Source of the DNA: UBA685 sp049889495
GTDB taxonomy: Bacteria; Pseudomonadota; Alphaproteobacteria; Puniceispirillales; Puniceispirillaceae
Length of the DNA: 64,000 bases
Assembly (NCBI GenBank): GCA_049889495.1
Contig: JBMHDH010000002.1
Span: 1 to 64,000 of the forward strand
Direction: 5' to 3'
The stretch's first letter is position 1; every line of letters begins with the position of its first letter. The position numbers and the translations under genes are program-made. The notes beneath the pieces are model-generated. The model ran no database searches. It had not been told where the DNA came from and was given only the letters and a program-made list of their open reading frames with translations. Positions 24,194 through 33,040 of the stretch are shown here, piece after piece.

Positions 24194-26962
24194 ATGACAA
24201 AAACAATTGAATTCATCTTAGATGGTAAAACAGTCACAGCCGATGCTGATCAATCCATTTGGCAAGTGGCTAAAGCGCATGGCACTGATATCCCTCATCT
24301 TTGTTATAAAGATGATGCTGATTACCGTGCTGATGGCAATTGCCGCGCTTGTATGGTGGAAATCGAAGGCGAACGTGTTCTTGCCGCCTCTTGTTTGCGC
24401 AAACCAACTGAAGGCATGGTTGTCACAAGCCAATCAGAGCGCGCCGATACAGCACGTAAAATGGTAATGGAATTATTGGTCGCTGACCAGCCGCCACAAG
24501 CAAGCGCGCATGATCCAGAAAGCCGCCTATGGCAATTTGCAGAACAACAAGAGGTCACAGATTCAAGGTTCCCAGCCGCTTTTGCACCAGAAGCTGATAG
24601 CTCTCACCCTGCTATTGCGGTGAATATGGATGCTTGTATCCAATGTAATCTTTGCGTGCGCGCCTGCCGCGAAGTTCAGGTCAATGATGTGATTGGCCTA
24701 GCAGGTCGCGGTGCAGATGCACATATCGTCTTTGATTTTGGGGATGATATGGGTGCCTCAACTTGTGTGGGATGTGGTGAATGTGTACAAGCCTGTCCAA
24801 CAGGTGCTTTGATGCCAAAAACGGTTTTGGATGACAGCCAAAAGCTTGCCATTACCCCTGATAAAAAGGTGGATTCAGTCTGTCCTTATTGTGGTGTTGG
24901 TTGCCAATTAACCTTTAATGTGAAGGACGAAAAAATCGTTTCTGTCACAGGCAAAGAAGGCCCTGCCAATAAAGGACGTCTTTGTGTGAAAGGCCGCTAT
25001 GGCTTTGATTATATCAATAATCCAGAACGTTTGACAGTGCCGCTTATCCGCCGTGAAGATGTGCCAAAATCAGCATCTTTGCCATTTGATCCGCAAAACC
25101 CGCTAACGCATTTCCGCGAAGCGACATGGGAAGAAGCGCTTGATCTTGCCGCAGGCGGGTTACAGAGCACACTTGAAAATCATGGCCCATCAGCGATGAG
25201 TGGCTTTGGGTCAGCCAAAGGCACAAATGAAGAGGCCTATTTGGTGCAAAAGCTTGTTCGCGCAGGCTTTAAGACAAACAATGTCGATCATTGCACAAGA
25301 TTATGTCATGCCTCTTCTGTGGCAGCTTTGCTTGAAAATATCGGCTCTGGCGCGGTGACAGCGTCATTCTCACAATGCGTGCATTCAGATGCCATTATTG
25401 TGATTGGCTCTAACCCAACGGTAAACCACCCTGTGGCGGCAACCTTTATCAAGAATGCTGCGCAAAATGGGGCTGATTTATTTGTCTTTGATCCGCGCGG
25501 TCAAGTCCTTGACCGCTATGCAAAAGCCTCATTGAACTTCACACCTGGCACAGATGTCGCCTTGTTAAATGCGATGATTAATACCATCATCACAGAACAG
25601 CTTTATGATACAGGCTATATCCGTGATCATACCGAAGGCTTTGAAGAGCTGAAAGCGGCCACAGCCGCCACAACACCAGAAGCGATGAGCCCGATTTGCG
25701 GTATCGCGCCAGACGTGATCAAACAAACAGCCAGAACCTATGCGAATGCGAAAGCGGCTATGATTTTCTGGGGCATGGGTGTCTCGCAACATACGCATGG
25801 GACAGATAACGCACGTTGTTTGATTTCTTTGGCTCTATTAACAGGTAATGTTGGCAAGCCAGGTGCTGGCTTGCATCCGTTGCGTGGTCAAAATAATGTA
25901 CAAGGTGCATCAGATGCTGGTTTGATCCCCATGTTCTTCCCAGATTACAAGCCCGTAACGGATCCTGAAATCAGAGGCAAATATGAAGCCTTATGGGGCA
26001 CGAAGCTTGACAGCGAAAAGGGCCTGACAGTGGTTGAAATCACAGATGCGGCCTATGATGGCAAGATCAAGGCCATGTATATTATGGGTGAAAACCCTGC
26101 CATGTCTGATCCTGACCAAAACCATGCCAGAGCGGCCCTTGCCCGTCTTGATCATCTTGTGGTGCAAGATATCTTCATGACAGAAACAGCTGCATTTGCT
26201 GATGTGATTTTGCCTGCCTCTGCCTTCCCAGAAAAGACAGGGACAGTCACCAACACAGACAGACGCGTTCAGCTAGGCAGACAAGCAGTCATGCCGCCAG
26301 GTGACGCCAAGCAAGATTGGTGGATCATCCAAGAATTAGCCAATCGCCTTGGCCTTGGGTGGGATTACAGCCATCCAAAGGATATTTTTGGTGAAATGCG
26401 CATGGTCATGCCATCTTTAACTGGCATCAGCTGGTCACGACTAGAAGCGGAAGATGCGGTCACATACCCTTGTGCAGATGAAACATCAGAAGGCCAAGAT
26501 ATTATCTTTGGTGATGCGTTCCCAACACCATCTGGCAGAGGCAAGATGACACCAGCGGAAATTTTGCCACCAGATGAACAGCCTGATGACGCCTATCCTA
26601 TTGTGATGTCAACAGGTCGCTTGCTGGAACATTGGCACACAGGCTCTATGACCAGACGCGCCACAGTGCTTGATGCGCTTGAACCTGTGCCAGAGGTGCA
26701 TATCAGCCCAGATGATCTAGCAGATATGACAGCAAAGGGCGGCGATATGATCGCGGTTGAGACAAGACGAGGCAAAATCGAATTGGCAGCACGCCTTGAT
26801 CCGAATTTGCCAAAAGGTATGATCTTTGTGCCATTCTGCTTTACCGAGGCCCCAGCCAATATGCTGACAAACCCTGCACTTGATCCCTATGGAAAGATTC
26901 CAGAGCTAAAATTTGCAGCAGCGCGTTTATCTGTGGTCAGGACAGTTGAAGCGGCAGAATAA
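24194..26962 (+). CDS. fdhA: NAD-dependent formate dehydrogenase alpha subunit (Mo/W-bis-MGD)
   Basis: The catalytic subunit, which oxidises formate to CO2. Of 922 residues: an N-terminal 2Fe-2S domain (Cys37, Cys50, Cys53, Cys67), two 4Fe-4S ferredoxin clusters (Cys148/151/154/158 and Cys191/194/197/201), a 4Fe-4S site beside the cofactor (from Cys230, CPYCGVGC), and the bis-MGD domains. The metal ligand is Cys371 in DHCTRLCHASS, so this is the cysteine, not the selenocysteine type; His372 follows as expected. Tungsten or molybdenum cannot be told apart. Cotranscribed with the beta subunit. FdhD, which sulfurates the cofactor, is encoded at about 40 kb. Confidence 0.96.
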   Translation: MTKTIEFILDGKTVTADADQSIWQVAKAHGTDIPHLCYKDDADYRADGNCRACMVEIEGERVLAASCLRKPTEGMVVTSQSERADTARKMVMELLVADQPPQASAHDPESRLWQFAEQQEVTDSRFPAAFAPEADSSHPAIAVNMDACIQCNLCVRACREVQVNDVIGLAGRGADAHIVFDFGDDMGASTCVGCGECVQACPTGALMPKTVLDDSQKLAITPDKKVDSVCPYCGVGCQLTFNVKDEKIVSVTGKEGPANKGRLCVKGRYGFDYINNPERLTVPLIRREDVPKSASLPFDPQNPLTHFREATWEEALDLAAGGLQSTLENHGPSAMSGFGSAKGTNEEAYLVQKLVRAGFKTNNVDHCTRLCHASSVAALLENIGSGAVTASFSQCVHSDAIIVIGSNPTVNHPVAATFIKNAAQNGADLFVFDPRGQVLDRYAKASLNFTPGTDVALLNAMINTIITEQLYDTGYIRDHTEGFEELKAATAATTPEAMSPICGIAPDVIKQTARTYANAKAAMIFWGMGVSQHTHGTDNARCLISLALLTGNVGKPGAGLHPLRGQNNVQGASDAGLIPMFFPDYKPVTDPEIRGKYEALWGTKLDSEKGLTVVEITDAAYDGKIKAMYIMGENPAMSDPDQNHARAALARLDHLVVQDIFMTETAAFADVILPASAFPEKTGTVTNTDRRVQLGRQAVMPPGDAKQDWWIIQELANRLGLGWDYSHPKDIFGEMRMVMPSLTGISWSRLEAEDAVTYPCADETSEGQDIIFGDAFPTPSGRGKMTPAEILPPDEQPDDAYPIVMSTGRLLEHWHTGSMTRRATVLDALEPVPEVHISPDDLADMTAKGGDMIAVETRRGKIELAARLDPNLPKGMIFVPFCFTEAPANMLTNPALDPYGKIPELKFAAARLSVVRTVEAAE

Positions 26963-26986
26963 TCGCACTATGTCACTGTAATATCA

Positions 26987-27033
26987 CAAAGACCATTCGC
27001 TTCGTTTTGTCACAGGCAAGCTTATGGTCTTTG
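26987..27033. other. 10-bp perfect inverted repeat between fdhA and hemA
   Basis: CAAAGACCAT and ATGGTCTTTG separated by 27 bases, about 25 bases after the fdhA stop and 57 bases before the hemA start. No T-run follows, so it is not a classical terminator; it could end or stabilise the fdh transcript or lie in the hemA leader. Confidence 0.55.
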
Positions 27034-27089
27034 CAAAGATCGCTGGTTATGTTACCGCTATCGCATCATTGAACCATTTGTAAAAGTGA

Positions 27090-28316
27090 GTGGGCATTTT
27101 GGATTACCAAGCGCTGATCACAGGACATGTTGAAAAGCTAAAGAGCGAAAACCGTTATCGGTATTTCGTCGAGCTCGAGCGCCAAATCGGCCAACATCCT
27201 TATGCCATTTGGCACAGCGAAGATGGACCAAAACAAGTCACGGTTTGGTGTTCAAATGATTATCTCGGCATGGGCCAATCAGATCATGCCACAAAAGCGA
27301 TGCAAGATGCTGTGATACGCCATGGCACTGGTGCAGGCGGGACGCGCAACATTTCTGGCACATCCTCTTCGGTCGTGGCTTTGGAAAAAGAATGCGCGGC
27401 GATGCATGGCAAAGAACGTGCGCTTGTTTTCACCTCTGGCTATGTTGCCAATGAGGCCAGCATTTCAGCCTTGCTTTCCATGATGGATAACCCCTTGGTG
27501 TTGTCAGATTCGATGAATCATGCCTCGATCATATCTGGCATTCGCTATGCAAGAGCGGAAAAAGCAATCTTCAGACATAATGATGCCGCGCATCTTGAAG
27601 AATTGTTAAAAGCGCAACCTTTGGAACGCCATAAAGTCATTATTTTTGAATCTGTCTATTCGATGGATGGTGACACATCACCGATCGGTGACATTGTGGC
27701 CTTGGCCAAAAAATACAATGCCATGACTTATCTTGATGAAGTTCATGCGGTTGGCATGTATGGCGCACAAGGCGGTGGTGTGGCACAGCGTGATGGTCAT
27801 GATGGCGATATTGACATCATCCAAGGCACCTTTGGCAAGGCCTATGGCGCCATGGGAGGCTATATCGCAGCAAATGACACCATTTGTGATGCCATCCGCA
27901 GCTTTGGGTCTGGCTTTATTTTTACAACCGCTATGCCACCTGCTTTGGCTGAGGCAGCCTTAGCATCTGTGTCTCATCTGCGTAAATCAACTATCGAAAG
28001 ACAAGCGCAACAGGAACAAGCTGGCAAGCTAAAGACATTATTGGCTGAGGCTGGCATCCCTGCTCTGCCATCAACCACCCATATTGTACCTGTTATGGTG
28101 GGGGATGCCTCAAAATGTTCTGAGATCAGCTGGACCTTGCTTGAAAAACATAATCTTTATATTCAACCGATTAATTATCCCACTGTGCCACGCGGCACCG
28201 AAAGATTGCGGATTACACCAGGGCCGCTTCATACTGATGAGATGCTAGAAGAACTTGTAAGCGCCTTAAAACAAGTCTTTGCCGATGTGAACCCGCCTAG
28301 CTTAACCGCATCTTAA
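27090..28316 (+). CDS. hemA: 5-aminolevulinate synthase
   Basis: PLP enzyme that condenses glycine and succinyl-CoA, the first step of haem synthesis in Alphaproteobacteria. The protein has 408 residues with the alpha-oxoamine synthase pattern: NDYLGMGQ, GTGAGGTRNISGT, DEVHAVGMYG and the PLP-lysine Lys250 in GTFGKAYGAMGG. The start is uncertain: GTG 27090 is used here; a TTG at 27099 would begin at the conserved DY of the family. Ferrochelatase follows after 182 bases, a haem gene pair likely to be co-regulated though not clearly one operon. Confidence 0.95.
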   Translation: MGILDYQALITGHVEKLKSENRYRYFVELERQIGQHPYAIWHSEDGPKQVTVWCSNDYLGMGQSDHATKAMQDAVIRHGTGAGGTRNISGTSSSVVALEKECAAMHGKERALVFTSGYVANEASISALLSMMDNPLVLSDSMNHASIISGIRYARAEKAIFRHNDAAHLEELLKAQPLERHKVIIFESVYSMDGDTSPIGDIVALAKKYNAMTYLDEVHAVGMYGAQGGGVAQRDGHDGDIDIIQGTFGKAYGAMGGYIAANDTICDAIRSFGSGFIFTTAMPPALAEAALASVSHLRKSTIERQAQQEQAGKLKTLLAEAGIPALPSTTHIVPVMVGDASKCSEISWTLLEKHNLYIQPINYPTVPRGTERLRITPGPLHTDEMLEELVSALKQVFADVNPPSLTAS

Positions 28317-28498
28317 CCAAAAGCTGAAATCTTCATTGCCCGTTTTTTAATCATCAGCTTTGCCATTTGCCTAAGCCATCGATTTTTGTCTCATTATGCT
28401 CTATGCCTTAAGGGGTTTTGATCTATGTTTGAGGTGCCAATCGTATGAAAAGCACCTAGGAATCGATGTTATCTTGCAACCACCCATGAGAGACAGCC

Positions 28499-29557
28499 AT
28501 GTCAGTGAAGCCCATCCCATCTGATCATCCAAAATGGCCACGCTATGCCAAAACAGGGTTGCTTTTGGTCAATCTTGGAACGCCTGATGGCACAGACACC
28601 CCATCGATGCGCCGTTATTTGAAAGAATTCTTATCTGATAAACGCGTCATTGAGGTGCCACGCCTTTTATGGTGGCTGATCTTGAATCTGATTATCTTGA
28701 ATGTGCGTCCTAGAAAATCTGGTGATGCCTATGCCAGCATCTGGCTTGATGATGAGGATGGCTCGCCATTGCGTAAATATACAAGATTACAAGCCGAAGA
28801 AATGGCACGACGCTTTGGTGCGAAAAATGATGCGCGTGATGATTTGATGGTTGATTATGCGATGCGCTATGGCAACCCGTCCATCGCCTCGCGCCTTGAT
28901 AAGATGAAAGAAGCTGGCTGTAATCAATTTGTGATTATCCCGCTTTATCCGCAATATGCGGCGTCCACAACAGCGACCGTGAATGATGAAGTTTTCAAAT
29001 GGGCCATGGCACAGCGTTGGATGCCTGCTATTCGCACCGCACCGCCATGGCATGACCACCCTGTTTATATCAAAGCCTTGGCTGATAGTTTCCGTGATTT
29101 TGAAAAAGCAAATGACACACCAGATATCTTGCAATTATCCTTTCATGGCATTCCGCAACGCTATTTTGCGCAAGGCGACCCCTATCACTGTCATTGTATG
29201 AAAACAGCGCGTTTGGTGCGTGAAGAATTACAATGGCCAGAAGATAAATTCATGGTCACATTCCAATCACGATTTGGATCAGAACCATGGCTTCAGCCTT
29301 ATACAGATGTGACATTAGAAGAGCTGGGAGAAGCCAAAACAGGGCATTTGGCATTAATGGCACCAGGCTTTTCATCTGACTGCCTAGAAACGCTGGAAGA
29401 GCTTGCGATTGAAGGGGAAGAAAGCTTTCATGAAGCAGGTGGCGGGAAATTTGATTATATCCCTTGTTTGAACGCTGGTGATCATGGCATGGCTGTGATC
29501 GAACAAATTGCTAGAGAAAATCTAAGTGGCTGGGTTGATTTGCCAAAGCAAAAATAA
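28499..29557 (+). CDS. hemH: ferrochelatase
   Basis: Inserts ferrous iron into protoporphyrin IX, the last step of protohaem synthesis, at the inner face of the membrane. The 352-residue protein shows GLLLVNLGTPDG at the N-terminus, PLYPQYAASTTA, LSFHGIPQRYFAQGDPYHCHC with the metal-chelating His, and APGFSSDCLETLEEL with the catalytic Glu region. GAGAG lies just upstream of the ATG. It follows hemA, so both ends of the haem pathway are adjacent. Confidence 0.96.
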   Translation: MSVKPIPSDHPKWPRYAKTGLLLVNLGTPDGTDTPSMRRYLKEFLSDKRVIEVPRLLWWLILNLIILNVRPRKSGDAYASIWLDDEDGSPLRKYTRLQAEEMARRFGAKNDARDDLMVDYAMRYGNPSIASRLDKMKEAGCNQFVIIPLYPQYAASTTATVNDEVFKWAMAQRWMPAIRTAPPWHDHPVYIKALADSFRDFEKANDTPDILQLSFHGIPQRYFAQGDPYHCHCMKTARLVREELQWPEDKFMVTFQSRFGSEPWLQPYTDVTLEELGEAKTGHLALMAPGFSSDCLETLEELAIEGEESFHEAGGGKFDYIPCLNAGDHGMAVIEQIARENLSGWVDLPKQK

Positions 29558-29641
29558 CGTCACCCTCTTTGATAACAGGTGTGATAAGAGGCTTTTAAAT
29601 CATCCTTAGCTATGTTAGATCATGAGCAAAGCAGGTAATGA

Positions 29642-29715
29642 GCGGCTGTGGTGTAGTGGTAGCACAAAAGCCTTCCAAGCTTTTAGGGCCAGTTCAAGTC
29701 TGGTCAGCCGCTCCA
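29642..29715 (+). tRNA. tRNA-Gly (anticodon UCC)
   Basis: Complete cloverleaf of 74 nt with encoded CCA: acceptor GCGGCTG pairs with CAGCCGC; D stem GTGT/GCAC with loop AGTGGTA; anticodon stem AAAGC/GCTTT with loop CTTCCAA giving anticodon TCC; T arm GCCAG TTCAAGT CTGGT. Reads GGA (and by wobble GGG) codons. Confidence 0.96.
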
Positions 29716-29758
29716 GCTTTACCAGTCTTCTCCTATATTTCTATCACCACTCTTTTTA

Positions 29759-31066
29759 TCACCGCGCACATTGTTTAAAAAACCGCGCTGGATCATAAGG
29801 TGTTAAATCCTCATTTGGGTGTTGACCTGTTGCCAATTGCGCCAGCCATTTGCCTGTCTTCGCCCCGCCTGTTAAACCAATATGATGATGACCAAACCCC
29901 ATAAACAGCCCTCTGATTTGGGGGCTTTCTCCAATCATTGGCAAAGAATCAGGTAAAACAGGTCGAAATCCCATCCATTGTGTTTCATGACCCCAGCGCA
30001 ACTCTGGCAAAGCTGATTTCAGATGATGGCGAAGCAAGTCAAACGGGGCTTGTGATGGTCCCAACTCTATACCGCCAAATTCCAAGATACCTGCCAAGCG
30101 CAAACGCCCTTCCATGGGCGTGATCACAAATTGCCCCGCATCGATCAAAGCTGGTGAGCGCGGCATAAAGGATGGCTCCCATAAATCAATATGATAGCCG
30201 CGTTCGGTTTCAAGAGGCACGTTAACGCCTGTTTGTTTTGCAAGCTTTTCTGACCAAATGCCAGCGGTCAAAATAACGGCATCTGCCGCTATCGTGGCAC
30301 TTTTGAGCCCAGCGCTTTTGGCCATAACACCTGTGACATGACCATTTTCTGTGAGGATCTCTTCGACCTCAGCCTTATGATAAGTCCCCCCTTCTTTGAT
30401 AAATGCGGCATGTAACGCCGTTATATAAGCGTGCGGATCTGTAATCCTGCCATGATCAGGTAACTTCACTGCAAATGTGATATCTGGCCCATAATGGGGA
30501 TCATAAGCCGCAATGTCTTGGCGGTGATATTCTTGCCACTGATAGCCATTATCTGAGCGCAATCGCCAGCTATTTTCCTGTTTATCAAATTGCCCTTTAT
30601 GCTGATAAAGATACAAATAATCACTTGGTATAATGAAATTTTCTGCGCCCGTGCCTTTAGCAAGTGCGAGATGTGCCTCAAGAGAATCGCTGATCAGCGG
30701 CGTTAAATGCTTTGCAATATAAGACGTCTTAGAAGCTGTGGCATGTGATAGATACCGCGCAAGCCAAGGCAGTAATTTGGGCAAATAACGCCATTTCAAA
30801 AATAAAGGCTCTGTTTTATCAAATAGCAAGCGCGGGGCATCCCGCAAAATACCTGGCGTGGTAACAGGCACAATCGCACAAGATGCCAAAACACCGCCAT
30901 TACCAAAACTGGCCCCTTCTGCAGGGCCTTCTTTATCAATTAAGATCACATGATGACCCATACGCTGTGCCTCAAGCGCAGCTGAAACCCCATTGATGCC
31001 AGCCCCAATAATAAGAATGGTTTTTGGCCTATTGGTTTTTGAAGATTTGTGATATGCCTCTCGCAT
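29759..31066 (-). CDS. FAD-dependent D-amino acid dehydrogenase-like oxidoreductase (DadA family)
   Basis: A DAO-fold flavoenzyme of about 435 residues. The N-terminal FAD loop reads IIGAGINGVSAALEAQRMG with the ribose-binding Asp in LIDKEG, followed by GASFGNGGVLAS, typical of DadA-type D-amino-acid dehydrogenases, and a C-terminal second FAD contact MGFGHHHIGLTGGAKTG. It could oxidise D-alanine or another D-amino or secondary amino acid to the oxo acid. Start: ATG at 31066; the frame also offers a GTG at 31090 that adds eight hydrophobic residues and has no ribosome site. Monocistronic and convergent with the tRNA-Gly gene. Confidence 0.85.
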   Translation of the reverse strand: MREAYHKSSKTNRPKTILIIGAGINGVSAALEAQRMGHHVILIDKEGPAEGASFGNGGVLASCAIVPVTTPGILRDAPRLLFDKTEPLFLKWRYLPKLLPWLARYLSHATASKTSYIAKHLTPLISDSLEAHLALAKGTGAENFIIPSDYLYLYQHKGQFDKQENSWRLRSDNGYQWQEYHRQDIAAYDPHYGPDITFAVKLPDHGRITDPHAYITALHAAFIKEGGTYHKAEVEEILTENGHVTGVMAKSAGLKSATIAADAVILTAGIWSEKLAKQTGVNVPLETERGYHIDLWEPSFMPRSPALIDAGQFVITPMEGRLRLAGILEFGGIELGPSQAPFDLLRHHLKSALPELRWGHETQWMGFRPVLPDSLPMIGESPQIRGLFMGFGHHHIGLTGGAKTGKWLAQLATGQHPNEDLTPYDPARFFKQCAR

Positions 31067-31214
31067 CAACAAAAGAAACCCCTTAAACACAATTCATTGA
31101 CCACTCATAAAGACTGGCATCAGATAACACCCTATTTGAAGGTGGCTTTATCAGATAGTCAATTTCTTTACTTGTGTTTTATGGTATAGCTTTGGCCAGC
31201 GATGATTTGAGTGC

Positions 31215-32000
31215 ATGATGTTTGATATTTTGATCCTATGTTATTTAGCGATCGGCGCGGGGCTTGGGCTCTGGCGCGGGGCTTATGCCAGCCTTGTGGT
31301 GATGTTATCTGCCTATATCCCGATGCTGGTTTTGATCTATTATTATGATCATATCGCTGGCTATATCTCTGATGTATTGTCCAATTCGCAAGATGGCCTG
31401 ACCGCTGGCCTTGCTGGCTTAGGGGCTTTCAGCGGCTTAATCGCAGTCGCAGGCGCATTTGGCGCAGTGATATTTGGCACACGCATCTTGTTGCGCATCT
31501 TATCTGTGGGTGAGATATCAAAAGCAGATCGGATGGTCGGTGCGGTAATCGGTTTTTTCTTTCACAATATCACGGCCACTCTTTTATTCTTCTTGATCTA
31601 TACCGCCATCCCTGCTGTGACGGCTGATTTTGTGCGCGGCTCTTATTGGCTAAAGGCATTGCGGCCTATGCATTTTGCCGCCTATCCGCTTTATCTTGAT
31701 CTATTGGAATATCGCACAGCCAGATTATCGCGCTCTATTGCTGAAAATGGCATTGCCAGCACCTTGGTGGGCGGCATCACATTAAATGACATAAATCAAG
31801 GTTTGGGATTTGATAACCCAAGCCTGGCAGAAACAGGCAAAGCTTTGCAAAAATTGGTTGAAACAATTGATTTGCAGGAAATGAACCAGCTTTTGGATCA
31901 AGCAAAGGATCAGAACTTATCGCCAGAAGAGATTGACCGCGCCATCACCCAAGAGCAAGCAGCGCGGTTATCTGTCATTGAAAGCCAATTGGCGCAATAG
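31215..32000 (+). CDS. CvpA family membrane protein
   Basis: A 261-residue protein with about four hydrophobic helices in the first 150 residues and a soluble, helical C-terminal tail. The pattern matches the CvpA (colicin V production) family: N-terminal DILILCYLAIGAGLGLWRGA, and SKADRMVGAVIGF preceding the last helix, equivalent to the family DRxLGaxFG motif. CvpA proteins act in envelope maintenance, but their biochemistry is not settled. In many proteobacteria cvpA precedes purF; here it is followed by the convergent msrA instead, so context does not help. Confidence 0.75.
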   Translation: MMFDILILCYLAIGAGLGLWRGAYASLVVMLSAYIPMLVLIYYYDHIAGYISDVLSNSQDGLTAGLAGLGAFSGLIAVAGAFGAVIFGTRILLRILSVGEISKADRMVGAVIGFFFHNITATLLFFLIYTAIPAVTADFVRGSYWLKALRPMHFAAYPLYLDLLEYRTARLSRSIAENGIASTLVGGITLNDINQGLGFDNPSLAETGKALQKLVETIDLQEMNQLLDQAKDQNLSPEEIDRAITQEQAARLSVIESQLAQ

Positions 32001-32043
32001 TGATCTAAGATAGCGTGATAGGCTGATAAGACCCGATCATTGA

Positions 32044-32667
32044 TCAGCCATTATTTAATTGTGATACACGCCTGTCACGCCCACAACTGCTGCGATAAAA
32101 TTTATAGCGAAGCTTATTCTTCAGATAATAATCCTGATGATATTTTTCAGCTGACCAAAATTTCACCTCACCTTCAACAGGCACCACTGATGTTGCAGGC
32201 GCTAATCTCTCGGCAATCTGACGTTGGGTGTCATTTTTGACATGAATCACAGGGGTATAGGCGCGACCTCGGTCACAAAATTGCCCTTCATTATCTTCAT
32301 AATCCACAAGGGCATAATAATGTGAGATCAGCTGATCAAAGGTGATGGCGTCAGGATCATAATAGATTTTGACGACTTCCCTATGGCCAGGATGACTTTG
32401 ATAGGTTGGGTTCAGCTTATCGCCGCCCGCATAACCTGAGACAACTTCATAAATGGCATCAAGCGTTTCAAAATCTTTTTCGATACACCAAAAACAACCG
32501 CCGCCAACCACAAGGCTTTCTGCTTTTGCTGGGACATTTTCGGCAAAATCACCATAATCAGAACCTGCTTTGACCTGTCCTGTGATCGCTATCAGAGATA
32601 AAATAGATAAGATAACAGCGCTGCTTTTCAGCAAAAAAGACATGCCTTTGATTTGTTTTATGACCAT
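32044..32667 (-). CDS. msrA: peptide-methionine (S)-S-oxide reductase MsrA, exported
   Basis: Repairs S-methionine sulfoxide in proteins. The catalytic GGGCFWCIEKDFE motif is present near residue 58, with SGYAGG and HREVVKIYYDP. It has 207 residues with an N-terminal basic/hydrophobic signal peptide (about 1-35, ending near VKA), so it should act in the periplasm, unlike the msrB product at 7.5 kb. AAGGAG lies seven bases before the ATG, fixing the start. Two C-terminal Cys-containing residues probably include the resolving Cys. Confidence 0.93.
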   Translation of the reverse strand: MVIKQIKGMSFLLKSSAVILSILSLIAITGQVKAGSDYGDFAENVPAKAESLVVGGGCFWCIEKDFETLDAIYEVVSGYAGGDKLNPTYQSHPGHREVVKIYYDPDAITFDQLISHYYALVDYEDNEGQFCDRGRAYTPVIHVKNDTQRQIAERLAPATSVVPVEGEVKFWSAEKYHQDYYLKNKLRYKFYRSSCGRDRRVSQLNNG

Positions 32668-33040
32668 TAAGGTTTCTCCTTATTTTAGGTCTTGCTTCAT
32701 AGCGGAATGAGATCACCACTTAATCATAAGACACCCTAACATTATCATCCGCCATTATGATCCGCTGATCTCGCAAGGCCGTTTGTTTCATCCTCTATCA
32801 TGTGGGATAATTATGGTCATAATTGGCACAATTAACCTTTAATTTGCCATAATTTTACCAGTTATTTCGACAATGATCTGGGATATATGCATAAAATTTA
32901 ATCAATTTATAATTTTTTTGCCTATTTTTTAATCTTTTTAAACAGCCCTATCTGAAATTCGCAAAATTCAGCAGATATCAAAATGAAGCGTGATACCACC
33001 GTTGCATAGTGATTTTTATTTTATTCATTGGGGAATAATC
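32668..33040. other. 373-bp AT-rich intergenic region upstream of amtB
   Basis: Divergent spacer between msrA and amtB. The part from about 32810 to 32950 is extremely AT-rich and contains T-tracts; an imperfect inverted repeat CTGAA...TTCAG lies at 32952-32971. I found no good sigma-54 -24/-12 element (a TGGCAC near 32825 has no TTGC at the right distance) and no gene. Confidence 0.6.

Noticed and set aside
32820..32840. Sigma-54 promoter (TGGCAC) upstream of amtB
   Set aside because: TGGCAC is present, but no TTGC lies at the required 5-base spacing.
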